Made by a program: the position numbers and the translations under genes. The notes below the pieces were generated by a model, which was not told where the DNA came from, did no database searches, and saw nothing but the letters and a program-made list of their open reading frames with translations. From Sitta carolinensis (Eukaryota; Chordata; Aves; Passeriformes; Sittidae), in assembly GCA_032173965.1 (NCBI GenBank), contig CM063298.1, positions 10,725,501-10,789,500 of the forward strand: a stretch of DNA of 64,000 nucleotides. Reading direction: 5' to 3'. Numbering within the stretch: the first letter of the stretch is position 1; every line of letters begins with the position of its first letter. Of the stretch, positions 23,213 through 33,578 are shown one piece after another.

Positions 23213-23406
23213 GCTCTCTCATCCACGGAGGCATTCAGGAACCTGGCTCGGGATATCGAAGGCTCTGCGAAACGGTGGAAGAAATTCGTCGAGTCCGAGA
23301 GTCCTGAGCGGGAGCGGCTCCCGCAGGAGTGGAAGGGCAAGGCAGCGCTGCAGCGCCTGTGCCTGCTGCGAGCCCTGCGGCCGGACCGCCTGCCCCGCGC
23401 CCTCAG
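23213..23406 (+). CDS. DNAH17: DNAH17-like exon 6: AAA6
   Basis: 194 nt: 64 codons plus 2 bases (phase 0 in, phase 2 out). Reads ALSSTEAFRNLARDIEGSA, KRWKKFVESESPERERLP, QEWKGKAALQRLCLLRALRP, DRLPRALR with the last codon split as AG|A. DIEGSAKRWKKF..SE.PE and LP.EWK.K.ALQRLC.LRA.RPDR are diagnostic for axonemal dynein heavy chains. Acceptor AATTTTTCCAG; donor CAG|GTGGGG. The exon is markedly GC-rich compared with the LTR before it. Confidence 0.95.
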
Positions 23407-23569
23407 GTGGGGCCAGGGCACCCGGGCTGGGCTGCGAGCCGGGAAAGCAGCAGCTGGGAACGTGCTGGCATTTGGGAATGCCCGGGAGTGTGTCAGGATG
23501 GGAGGGCTGCAGCGTGGTTTCATATCGAAGGGTCTTGGTGGGAGCGTGAGGGTGGGGGATGCCTTGGGG

Positions 23570-23925
23570 GTGAGCTGGAGCAGGGAGCAGCAGAGCAGAA
23601 GGATCCAGCAGGGATTTATCCCAAGGCCTCCCTGGGCACACCTGGGCAGCACCAGAGCCTGGCTGGGATGCACCAGGATAAACCCAACCTGGGCCCAGAA
23701 TGGACCCCTGGTCACCAGGGCTCCCTCTGGGATCAGTTCTGCTCCAGCAGCACACTGGAGTTCATGGGGCAATCACAGCTCCAGGGCAGGAAGCTCCATC
23801 CTCCTTGCTTTCCTTCTCACTTCACCATTGGTTTTGTTCTTGGGGCTGAAATTTGTATCAGTTGTCCTTGGTGCCAAGCTGGAGAAGGAATTTTTTTGTC
23901 TCCCTGCTCTGTGGAGAGAGCTCAC
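23570..23925 (-). mobile_element. dispersed repeat family F, copy F2 (antisense LTR-like)
   Basis: Reverse complement of F1 at 13255-13545. Shared strings include GATCAGTTCTGCTCCAGCAG, TTCATGGGGCAATCACAGCT and CTTGGTGCCAAGCTGGAGAA. It continues left into AGGATCCAGCAGGGATTTAT, matching the F1 end. Confidence 0.7.
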
Positions 23926-24024
23926 CAACACTGAATATGAAACCCAGAACCACAACCTGAAACAGCTCAGAATCTGAAAAATTTAAAAGCTCAAACTTAA
24001 GGCATCATGGGCAGGCCCTGTGGC

Positions 24025-24370
24025 TGCCCCTGGATCCCTGGCAGTGCCCCTGATCCCTGGCAGTGCCCTGGATTCCTGGCAGTGCCCTGGATCCTGGCAG
24101 TGCCCCTGGATCCCTGGCAGTGCCCCTGGATCCCTGGCAGTGCCCCTGGATCCCTGGCAGTGCCCTGGATCCCTGCAGTGCCCCTGGATCCCTGGCAGTG
24201 CCCCTGGATCCCTGGCAGTGCCCCTGGATCCCTGGCAGTGCCCAGGCCAGGCTGGACGGGGCTGGGAGCCCCTGGGGCAGTGGGAGGGGTCCCTGCCTGG
24301 GCAGGGGGAGAATGGGATGAGCTCTAAGGTCCCTCCCAGCCCAAACCGTGTGGGAGTCATTGATCTCTGA
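24025..24370 (+). repeat. CR1 3' end with internal 20-bp expansion (about 11 copies)
   Basis: The unit CCCCTGGATCCCTGGCAGTG, a motif present once in ordinary CR1 3' ends, is repeated about 11 times at 24025-24245. The usual CR1 continuation GCCAGGCTGGACGGGGCTGG and CCTCCCAGCCCAAACCGTGT follows. The array is therefore an expansion inside a CR1. Confidence 0.88.
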
Positions 24371-25679
24371 ACTCTGCAAGGCAATCAACACTCTGGATTT
24401 CAGTGGAATTTCCTGTGGATGGAGCAGCCCTGCCAGGTCAGAAATGAGCATCAGCACACAGGTGTGGCACACCTGCTGCAGGCTGGCTTCAGTAACTTCC
24501 ATTTCAGCCACCACAGAAGCTTGGCCTCCTTCTTCTTAGACACCAGGAGAAAGAGTAGAAGTAAAGCAAAGTCTTATAGAGGTTTTCTCTCTTTTTTTTT
24601 TTTTTTTTTTTTTTTTTTCATGCAAAATGCAAAATTTATGTGCTGCTGGTTCTGAAAGTTGTAGCAGTAAATTATGCAGTGAAGGTAACTGGGCGAGCCT
24701 AAACTTCCTGAAGTTATGCAAAAGCAACCTCCTCATTCCAGGACAAACTAAAGGTCTTTCACTCCATGAGGACTTGGATTTCCCCCTCTGGCCCATGTTT
24801 CTGTGATATCTCTCATGCTCCTGTTCCCCCAGTAATTTATTTTCCTGCACCACCTGAAGTGCACACAGCAGGCTGTTTTACAGGGGTGACATCTGCTTGT
24901 GCTTCAAGGTTCACAAAAAAACACAGACGTGGCTGGGTGAAGTCTCCCCTTGGCCACTGTTATTGTTTTTTAATAGATTAAATACTATAGTTTATCATAG
25001 TACTAATACTAATCCATCTGTTTTCATTTCTTACTCTTATTGCTGGACTCTCCATGGGTCTCTCAGCTGAAAATATTGTTTTTCCTGTTGTTTTTTAGCT
25101 TGAGTAAAATAAGCTCTTGAAATTTTAGGTGCAGATTTCATTTATGCAACTGTAATTTATTTCATTCTTACTCCCACGGCTCAGAAATAACTGGAACATC
25201 AAATTTCAGCCCCTTTCCTGTCTCTCTTTTATGCAAAGGGAATCCAGGTTGAAAAGCTTGCCTGGATATTTGTAGGGTGTGGGCACGCCAAGCTTTTCTG
25301 TTTGCACAGACGTATTTAAATGGGGGGTTTGTATTGTTTTGTTTTGTTTCTTATCTCAAAGAAGGTAAGTTCACAGTTCACTGAGCCTTCCCTGGGACTT
25401 TAGGGACTTCTTGAAATACAGCTGAGTTCTTGATCAATACCTGAGTGTGCCAACATTAGAAACCTCCCTGGTGATCAGGGACATCCTGCTCCATGGTGAT
25501 GGTGTTGGCAACAGGAAAGGTGAACAGGGAATTTTTACAAATCTGAATGCTCAGCAGAAGGTTTCCTAGAAATGAAGGCAAGTTTTGATAGAGAAGAACA
25601 AAAGATGGCTGAAAATAAAGATTGCTGCGCTGGTGGTCACTGGACAAAGGTTGGGATGAGTTGGAAGAGATTTTATGGC

Positions 25680-26161
25680 TGAGAACAAAGGATAAGTTGA
25701 CTACAAACAAAAGCACGTTTTTACCAAGTAAAGATAAATCTCAAAAAAGCACAGGCAAACAGAAAACATGCTTTTACCAAGTAAGAAGAATTTTCCACTA
25801 CAGAAAAATGAGTCTTAAGCTTAAAATATAACATCCTAACTCATGCAATTAATTAATTACTCCCATAATCTGGTAATACCAGTAGTTATGATGGGCTCTA
25901 GGTAATGGTAAAGGGATTGAGTGTGATGTGATTGGTTGTTATGCATTCAGATACTCAGCAAAGAAAAATATCTAATATCTAATAAAATATCCCCTGCACT
26001 GTAACCAGAGCAGAGGGGGCTCCAGGCAGCCTTAGGCTGGAGCTGGCAGCTCCTAGGCCTGGCTTTAACCCACAGCCCAAGACTGCTGTGACTTCTGTGC
26101 AATAAACACATTTTTGAGGAGTCCCTGGAGTCCCACAGCTCCCATCTCAGGCTCTTACAGT
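25680..26161 (+). mobile_element. LTR-like element (family I), sense
   Basis: AT-rich sequence with GTGATTGGTTGTTATGCATT (CCAAT-type) at about 25929, ATCTAATAAAAT at 25979, then GC-richer sequence and GTGCAATAAACAC (AATAAA at 26101-26106) before CTCAGGCTCTTACAG. The layout suggests U3-R-U5, but the borders are not defined. Confidence 0.35.
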
Positions 26162-27374
26162 GTAGGATTTCTTTGGGATTTAAGATGATCCAACCCTGGG
26201 ATGTTGGGTGTTCCAGCCACTCCTCCTGGCAGATCCCTGGGGGTGTTTGCCCAGTCTGGCTCATTCCCAGGAATTATCAGAAGCCCCTCTTACCCTGACC
26301 CAGTCCTTAGAGCTTCAGGGCCAGCGGTGCACCAACAGCTGTGATTCCCTGAGGAAGGATTTTCCCCTGTAAATATCCATTTCATTCTTCAACGTTATTG
26401 AAGAATATCAGCAAAACACTTCTTGTAGCACCTTGTATTTCTGAGTGCCCAAGGCACTGTTCCAAAGAGCTGAGATGTGAAGTAAAACAAGAGTGTTGTG
26501 ACCTTGAGTCTGATGGACTTGGTTAAATTTTGTGACCCGAGCCTTTCCAGCAGCAATTTAGCAAATCTTGGCTCTGAACAGAAAAATAAAAAAAATAAAA
26601 AAATAAAAAAAAAAAAGTGGAAGCTGGGTTTTAATTTTTTATTTTTTTTGCAATCCCTTAGGCATTTCTATTCCAACTGCCTTTCACTAGTCCTTGAAGG
26701 AGGTTCTCAGCTCTCTTAGAAAGAATTTGGCTGCCTTCAAAAGAATTTGGCTGCCTGAGTAATCCATCTGAGCCCCAGCAGCATTCCTGGGGGTTGAATC
26801 CAGCATTGCTACCTTTGAATGAGTGCTCAGCGTCTCTCTCTTTGTAAAGCAGCGATGTCAGGAGCTCGCCCTGGGGGAATCCAGCCAGAACATTCTCCAC
26901 GCCCCGTGCTCTGTTCCAGCAGAGTGGAGCTGAGCCTTTCCCTGATCGCTCCTTTGTGTTTTTTCCTTGTCACTCTCACGCTGAGGCTCCGTGCTCCAGA
27001 CGTTCTTCGAGCTCTTCCCTTTCAGCTTCCCGGATCAAAGCCACTCTGAGAATCCTCTGCACTTTCCAGGCTGCTCAAGTGGCAAAACACGCACCAGGTT
27101 CTGGTGTCTTGGATCCCGTTCCTTAACTCCTTTCTTTTCTCCCGGGATTCCTGAGCAGAGCCAAGCCAGTGCTTGCATTGCACTGAACCCAGCCCTGGGC
27201 TGGCTGCTCTGCCTTCCTGCTTGCCTGGGTTTGTCAGGAGCCGCTGTCTCCTGTGCCATCCCACCCCTGTGGAGTGCCAGGCATTGATGGCCCCTGCAAG
27301 CCCAGCCTGCAGATCCTCCCCACAATTATTTCATGCTCGTTTTCCTGATTTCACTGTCTGAAGCGTTCGAGTCA

Positions 27375-27940
27375 TCAAAATGAGAACGAATTGTGGGACA
27401 AGAGGCAGGAGAAGGGGCTGAGGGAGCTGGGGGGCTCAGCCTGGAGAAAAGGAGGGGCAGCCAAGCACTCTGCTCCCAAGAAAAAGGGGACAGGACCAGA
27501 GGAAACAGCCTCAATTGCACCAGGAGAGGTTTAGGTTGAATACTGGGGAAAATTTTCCAAGGGAAGGGTTATCAAACCCTGGCACTGTCCCTGTTTCAGG
27601 TAACACACAACAGGGACTCTGTGATCAGGAGGTTAAAAATGTCCCCTTTATTAGGGATGGTTCTCCCTTACAGACCATTTTACAGAGCCCAGTGTGATTG
27701 GTGACACAAAGGCAAACTCTTCACTCACACTGGTCAAACCAGAGGGGCATCGAGAAGAAATCCCTCCTCCCAGAAGGAATGAATGACTTAGATATTATAA
27801 CAAAAACATTCCCTCGTGTTTATCACACTTTCCTGGGAAAGAACATCAGAAAACCAAAACATCAGAAACCAGACTACATGGCACCACCCCTGGAAGTGCT
27901 CAAAAGACAATTAAAACCACGAGGATGTGGTTGAATGGTG
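27375..27940 (+). mobile_element. CR1 fragment split by LTR B2
   Basis: The left part has GGGGGGCTCAGCCTGGAGAA, CAGGAGAGGTTTAGGTTGAA and TTATCAAACCCTGGCAC. After the LTR the CR1 resumes with TGGCACCACCCCTGGAAGTG and CTCAAAAGACAATT. The two halves join at the 6-bp target TGGCAC. Confidence 0.85.
27586..27878 (-). mobile_element. solo LTR, family B, copy B2 with 6-bp TSD TGGCAC
   Basis: 293 bp from TGTCCCTGTTTCAGG to AGACTACA, flanked by TGGCAC at 27580-27585 and 27879-27884. It shares GATTGGTGACACAAAGGCAAA, minus its last base, and the AACCAGAGGG and AGAAGGAATGAA motifs with B1 and B3. It is inserted inside a CR1, so it is younger than that CR1. Confidence 0.93.
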
Positions 27941-28099
27941 AACACGGTGGTGCTTGATCGTGGCCACACTTGGTAACCTTGGGAGCCTTCTCAAACCTTA
28001 ACAATGCTGGGATTCCATCATAATTAGTTGATTATTTGCAGGGGAATCTGCGTTTTCTGAACAAAGTGGCAAGTTTGTTGTTTTTTTTTTCTCTTTCAG

Positions 28100-28248
28100 A
28101 GATTTTGTTGAAGAAAAGCTAGGAAGCAAATACGTGGTGGGGAGATCCCTGGATTTTGCAACGACCTTTGAGGAATCAGGGCCTGCAACCCCGATTTTTT
28201 TTATCCTGTCCCCTGGAGTGGACCCACTGAAGGACGTGGAGAAACATG
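28100..28248 (+). CDS. DNAH17: DNAH17-like exon 7: D6 P-loop region start
   Basis: 149 nt: one base to finish the split Arg codon, 49 codons, then one base of a Gly codon (phase 2 in, phase 1 out). Reads [59 protein letters not shown] and [16 protein letters not shown] are the opening motifs of the dynein D6 (AAA6) P-loop domain. Acceptor TTTCTCTTTCAG; donor ATG|GTAAAT. Confidence 0.96.
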
Positions 28249-28594
28249 GTAAATAAATCCTGCCTCTAGGCACACCCCAGCTTTGCTATTTATCTGCTGC
28301 TTTATTATCTGAGCACAACATGCCTGTTTTGTTTGAGGGTTTTTTTCCTCGTCCCTTTGTAGATAATGAAGTAATATGTTAAAAATAGATAATTGTGAGA
28401 GGATGCAATGGGATTTTGGTTTGGTTTTATTGTTTTTCTTCAAGGTTTTTTTTGGATTTTCCTCTTAAGTTTAAATTAAACTTGTCTCTTTCTTGCACTG
28501 CCTGGATTCCCAGTGAGGTTCACACTGAGCTGGGTTTGTGCACACCCTGTAATTTACGTCAGAGATCTCTCACATGCTTGTCAGATGCCTCTTG

Positions 28595-28660
28595 CCAGGA
28601 AAGGTTGAACCAGAGGACCCTTGAGGTCCCTTCCAACCTGCTCTTCTCTGATTTTATGAT
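28595..28660 (+). mobile_element. short CR1 3' fragment (forward)
   Basis: AGAGGACCCTTGAGGTCCCT, TCCAACCTGCTCTTCTCTG and ATTTTATGAT follow the CR1 3' pattern. Confidence 0.7.
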
Positions 28661-29724
28661 AACTACAAATAAGCAACAGCTCCCTGTAACAGATTGCTGC
28701 TTTATGGCAAAGTCTCCAGGTTTCCTCCCCATCCCTCCTGAGCTGATTTCCATGTGGGTGGTCAGCTGGGGAGCTGTCAGCTGCCTCCAGGGCCTTCTGT
28801 GAGATGCCTCCCTTGATCAGGCACTGTTGCCCTTGTGCACCAATGGCTGCAGCCACTGCTGTGCTCCAAAGCTGCCCTTGTGTAGAATTTACTCTGGGTC
28901 TTGGCTCCACTGTGGAAAAATTCCCATTTTCAGCCTGAACGTCCCTCTGGAGCAGAAGAGTTCGATGCCTTCGTGGCTGGACAGCACAAAACATCATCCA
29001 GGGCAGGACAACCATGACTTGGGCATTCTTCTTCCTCTCCACAATGCACCCAAAATGATGTTTGAGTGAGCCTTTACCATCATTGCCAGGAGCAGCTGTC
29101 AGAGCTGTTAAACTTTGTGCAGCCTCAGCCACAGGCAGCTCATTCTGGGCAATTCTTGGGGCTCAGCTTTGCACTTCAGGCTCTCTCTGCCCCCAAACCA
29201 GGTGTCATTACTGGGGATTGAAGGGACACCCCCAAAGGAAGCTCCTGTGATGCCCCTGGCCTCCCTTTGGAGCCACGTTGGTGATCCTGTCTCTCCCTGT
29301 TATTTCCTTGCCTGGGAAATGAAGCACTAAAACCGAGCCATGAGTGGTTTAATTGGAATTGTAAAGATGAGCATAGCTGAGCACCTGGGGTTAGCCAGCC
29401 AGAAACGTTACAGCAAGAAAAAGCAAGAAAGAGAAGTAATGAAATAAAATCATTGCCACAGAGCAGCTGCCCTGGCCTCCAGCTGCCTCGCTGGGGCTGG
29501 GTTTGGCTCGTTATTGGTGTTTTCTCTGTCCTTCATTAGGTTTTATTAAAGTGCAGGATAATTCCTGTGAATGGAAGTCAGCCTCTTGCAGATGCTGCCC
29601 ACCCAGGGGGGCTCTCCTTGGCATCACAGGGCCAACACTGCAGGGCTGGAAGGGCTTTGTGCCCTCCCTGAGTGCCCAGCCCCTGCCTTTGCAGGCAGCG
29701 AGGAGGGAGCAGGGTTGGCATCAC

Positions 29725-29850
29725 CAGGGCAGGCTCACTGGTACCCTGTGAACAGCTCACACTCGTTTATTATTGCTCACCTGGCCTGGGGAGTGCCCTG
29801 GCTCTGGGATTTGCCCCATCCCCTCTCGAGGTGAAGGATCTTGAAGGTGA
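29725..29850 (+). repeat. family G repeat, copy 1
   Basis: GGGCAGGCTCACTGGTACCC, TTTATTATTGCTCACCTGGC and AGTGCCCTGGCTCTGGGATT are matched in reverse complement at 31065-31200. The two copies face each other about 1.2 kb apart. Confidence 0.65.
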
Positions 29851-30459
29851 GGAGAAGATCAGCAGCTTTCACAGCTGGCAGCAGCCAGAGGTGGTGGGAG
29901 GGAGAGCTGGGAGCTCTAAAATGTGTGGGGAGCTGTGTGCCAGGGGAGGCTGTGCTGAGGCTCAGCACAGAGCTGCAGCCTGAGCATTGTTCTCCTTATG
30001 GCCATCTGTTTCCAGTCCTGTACCACGAGGTGGTTCCTAAGCCTTGCAAGGCAAATCTTTTTCCTTGTTTCTCTCCGAAGCTTGCCTGCTTTTAGCAGGA
30101 ATTGGGAATTCAGGGTGTGGGAATTGCAGGAAGGCAAACCTGCATGCAGAGATAAGTGTGGGCAGCCCCCAGGGAGCAGCATGTGGGGATGAGCCCTGGC
30201 TGAGCCCAGCCCATCCTGGGGATGTTAGTGGGGCTGTTCCCTCCTGTGGTTATGCATGTTAAATTTGGTTAAAGCTGTTTTTTCCCAAATTCAGAGGTGC
30301 ACACAGCAGGGAGAGCTGGTTCTGCTGTGACAGGGAGAGCAGTGGGTGTGCTCAGCCTGTGAGTGACAGGTTCAAAACCTGGCCAGGAGATGGGCACAGA
30401 AATGGTCTGAGCCTCTGGAATGCTGCAGAGACACCAGGGGAGGCTGCAGGATCCTCCCA

Positions 30460-31065
30460 GAGCAGGGGAAGGGGCACAAGGAGCTGCCATCCTCCCCAGA
30501 GCAAGAGAAGGGGCACAAGGAGCTGCCATCCTCCCTCCAGAGCAGGGAAGGGGCACAAGGAGCTGCCATCCTCCTCCAGAGCAGGGAATGGGCACAAGGA
30601 GCTGCCATCCTCCCTCCAGAGCAGGGAATGGGCACAAGGAGCTGCCATCCTCCCTCCAGAGCAGGGAATGGGGCACAAGGAGCTGCCATCCTCCCTCCAG
30701 AGCAGGGAATGGGGCACAAGGAGCTGCCATCCTCCCTCCAGAGCAAGAGAAGGGCACAAGGAGCTGCCATCCTCCCTCCAGAGCAGGGAATGGGGCACAA
30801 GGAGCTGCCATCCTCCCTCCAGAGCAGGGAATGGGGCACAAGGAGCTGCCATCCTCCCTCCAGAGCAGGAAAGGGGCACAAGGAGCTGCCATCCTCCCTC
30901 CAGAGCAGGGAATGGGGCACAAGGAGCTGCCATCCTCCCTCCAGAGCAGGGAATGGGGCACAAGGAGCTGCCATCCTCCCTCCAGAGCAGGGAAAGGGGC
31001 ACAAGGAGCTGCCATCCTCCCTCCAGAGCAGGGAATGGGGCACAAGGAGCTGCCATCCTCCCTGC
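30460..31065. repeat. minisatellite, about 41 bp unit, roughly 15 copies
   Basis: The unit is close to AGAGCAGGGAATGGGGCACA plus AGGAGCTGCCATCCTCCCTCC, with only small length changes, so the copies are highly homogeneous. The 348- and 293-codon frames across it are repeat artefacts. Confidence 0.94.
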
Positions 31066-31200
31066 CCCTGCCTTCAGGATCCTCTGCCTCAGAGGGCATG
31101 GGGCAAACCACAGAGCCAGGGCACTGCCCCAGGGCAGGAGAGCAAAAATAAATGAATATCAGCAGAGGGGTAGCAGTGAGCCTGCCCTGGAGGGACCCTG
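31065..31200 (-). repeat. family G repeat, copy 2
   Basis: Reverse complement of 29725-29850. Contains AAAAATAAATGAATATC, AGCCAGGGCACTGCCC and GTGAGCCTGCCC. Confidence 0.65.
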
Positions 31201-31771
31201 GGACCTGTGTGGGTGGATCCCAAACCATGGGATTTGCTGACTCCCACAGGAAGGCAAATCCAGGGATGCTCCATGAGAAATCTGGAGGACTCACTGCTCT
31301 CCAGGCCCTGGGCATCTGGGAGGCCTTGCTGAGGAAGCTCCCAGGGATTTCATTCCAGGGATTTCATTCCAGGGATTTCATTCCAGCTGCCCTCTCCAAA
31401 CCTGCCTGCTGCACCCAGCCTGCACTGCAGGGGCTTCTCCCCACCCAGCGTGGGTGTTCCAAGCCTGGTTAATCAGCAGGAAAAGATTTTCATTTCTTAT
31501 CACTGTAAAACGTGCTTTTACACCAGGTTGCAGGGGAATAATGTTCTTTAAACATGAAGCACTTCGCAACGAGGTGCCTTTGTGTGGATGCTGCAGTGTA
31601 ATTAAGAGTTTGGGAAAAGCTGCTGCTGTTTGAGCACTTGGGCAAGGAGTGGGTGAGAGCCAAGGGAATGAGAGCAGGGAACTGATACCAGGAGTGTGGC
31701 AGCTCCTGTGTGAGGGTTTGGTAGGAGGGAGCTCTGCCTGGGTTCTGAACTCACTCCTTGTTTCCTCCCAG

Positions 31772-31899
31772 GGAAGAAGCTGGGCTACACCTTCAACCAC
31801 AGGAACCTCCACAACATTTCCCTTGGGCAAGGCCAGGAGGTGGTGGCTGAACAAGCTCTGGATCTGGCTGCAAAGGAGGGGCACTGGGTCATCCTTCAG
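31772..31899 (+). CDS. DNAH17: DNAH17-like exon 8: D6 P-loop region
   Basis: 128 nt: 2 bases completing Gly, then 42 codons, phase 0 out. Reads [42 protein letters not shown]. The [21 protein letters not shown] pattern (the N opens exon 9) is a core D6 motif of dynein heavy chains. Acceptor TTTCCTCCCAG; donor CAG|GTATGG. LTR-A copy A4 starts only 40 bp after the donor. Confidence 0.96.
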
Positions 31900-31938
31900 G
31901 TATGGGGTCATTGGCCAATCCTGCCCCTCTGCCAGCTC

Positions 31939-32356
31939 TGTGCCCCCTCTGGGGAGGCTCCCTGGAGCAGAGTCCCAGGAATAAAGCAGGGATTTATTGA
32001 AAGCCCTTGCAAGGCTGCACCTTGGGCAGCACAAGAGCCCGGCCAGGGCTGCAGCCAAGGTGGCCCCGAGTCCGGAGTTTGCCCCTTGGCTCAGTTCTGC
32101 TCCATGCCCACCCTGGCTCCATTGGGCAGTGCCAGCCCCAGGGGATGCAGTCCCACCCTCCCAGCTTGCTCTCCTCACTCGCTGCTGGTTGCACTTTGTG
32201 GGGCTGAGGCTGCAGCGGTGTCCTTGGCTCTGGGCTGGGCAAGGATTGTTCTGTGTGCCTGAGCTGGGAGCAGAACTGGCTGGCACTGGGGGAGGAGTGC
32301 AGGGACACAGCCCAGGGCACAGCCTGGCAACAGGGCAGAGGGAACTGGAGGCATCA
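31939..32356 (-). mobile_element. LTR-like family A, copy A4 (antisense)
   Basis: Near full length, from TGTGCCCCCTCTGGGG to GGAGGCATCA. Nearly identical to A6 in the core. No convincing target duplication. Confidence 0.88.
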
Positions 32357-32993
32357 CCCTCACGAGGACAGGCTGCCCTGCCTGCCAGGGGACACTGACA
32401 CGGTGTCACCCCTGGGTCCCTGGCACCCCTCTCCCTCTGATCACCTCTGCCAGGTTGGGTTTCTCCTGCTGGAGCTGTTTGTGGGGTGTGCAGGTGCAGG
32501 AAGCCCACAAACATTTCCCTGTGCCTTTCTTTGCTCCCTGAATGAATGAAGAGCTCTGTTCTGAGAGCCCCTGGCTTCGTTCTCTGCCCCAAACTCCGCC
32601 TGCACCCCAAGAGCAGGAGGGGCCCCTCAGGGAGGAAACCCTGCAGTGGGGCTGGCTCCTCTGGCCCCCCCAAACCAGGGGGTGCTGCCAGCTCCCATCC
32701 CAGCCCCTCAGAGCTGCTGGGGTGTGCAGGGAGCTCTGTCCCTGTCCAGTGCTCTCTGCAGCCTCTCCTTTAGTGAGCTCTGGCTTTGCTGATGTGTGCT
32801 CGGTGGTGTCAGCTCTCATTACAGGCTTTGGGAACCCCTCTGATTTCCTTGATGTGGATTATATAAACGTTTATTATCACTGAATTGTTTGCATAAAATT
32901 AGATTAAGACAAAGCTCTGAGTCCTGATCTGAGCCCGCAGGCCTGGTTATGAATTGAAATTAAATATCCCTGATATTTTGATCTTAATTTTTG

Positions 32994-32994
<1 letters not shown>

Positions 32995-33041
<47 letters not shown>
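32995..33041. repeat. poly(T) run of about 47
   Basis: An uninterrupted T homopolymer, possibly the reversed poly(A) tail of a retroposed sequence. No source was recognised next to it. Confidence 0.9.
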
Positions 33042-33354
33042 CAAGCTGCCTCTGAGGTAAACAATGCTGAGCTTCTCTAGAGCTCTCAATATACAGAGGG
33101 CTGCAATCCTGGCATCTGCCTTTGAGGTGGTGCAGAAGGAAATATGCAGCTCTGTGAGCCATTCCGTAATGCAGAGTGAAAAGTTATTTTCTACAATGCT
33201 GGTGTGCTGCTGTAAAGGATCTGTCAGCAGTGCCAGTCTCCATGAGCTCTTCCAGTGCTAACAGACAAGCTCTGGGGGCCTGAAGGGTTTTTATTACATC
33301 CATTCCCATCTTCTCTGGTGGTCAGAGCAATCAGGAAAGGGTTAGACAGACACT

Positions 33355-33578
33355 GAAGGCTAAATCAGAAGAAATCCTCCCTGGGAGGGTGGGCAGCCCT
33401 GGCACAGGGTGCCCAGAGCAGCTGTGGCTGCCCCTGGATCCCTGGCAGTGCCCAAGGCCAGGCTGGATGGGGCTTGGATCAACCTGGGACAGAGGAAGTT
33501 GTCCCTGCCATGGCAGGATGATATTCGAGTTCCCTTCCAGCCCAAACCATTCCAGGATTTTATGATTCTGTGATTCAA
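33355..33578 (+). mobile_element. CR1 3' fragment (forward)
   Basis: GGAGGGTGGGCAGCCCTGGC, GCCAGGCTGGATGGGGCTTG, CCCTTCCAGCCCAAACCATT and TTATGATTCTGTGATTC form a typical CR1 3' end. Confidence 0.88.

Larger units (their letters stand above)
23407..28099 (+). other. intron 6
   Basis: Contents: family F copy F2 (23570-23925), a CR1-derived minisatellite and tail (24025-24370), a T-run at 24590-24619, an LTR-like element ending near 26161, a CR1 interrupted by solo LTR B2 (27375-27940), and a pyrimidine-rich acceptor TTTTTTCTCTTTCAG ending at 28099. 24640-25440 and 26170-27370 show no recognisable element. Confidence 0.75.
28249..31771 (+). other. intron 7
   Basis: Contents: a short CR1 tail near 28595-28660, family G copies at about 29725-29850 and 31065-31200 in inverted orientation, a 41-bp minisatellite (30460-31065), and a 14-bp triplication (GGATTTCATTCCAG) at about 31347-31388. 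28670-29700 shows nothing recognisable. The acceptor TTTCCTCCCAG ends at 31771. Confidence 0.75.

Noticed and set aside
23104..23772. 222-codon - strand frame over exon 6
   Set aside because: It is an antisense shadow of the GC-rich dynein exon and the adjoining family F repeat.
30269..31315. 348-codon - strand and 293-codon + strand frames
   Set aside because: Both arise from the 41-bp minisatellite; all frames are open and the peptides are pure repeats.
31378..32673. 431-codon open frame on the - strand
   Set aside because: Most of it is LTR-A copy A4. The same peptide recurs in every family A copy (6000, 18750, 20300, 55250, 62700) and resembles no retroviral or cellular protein I recognise.
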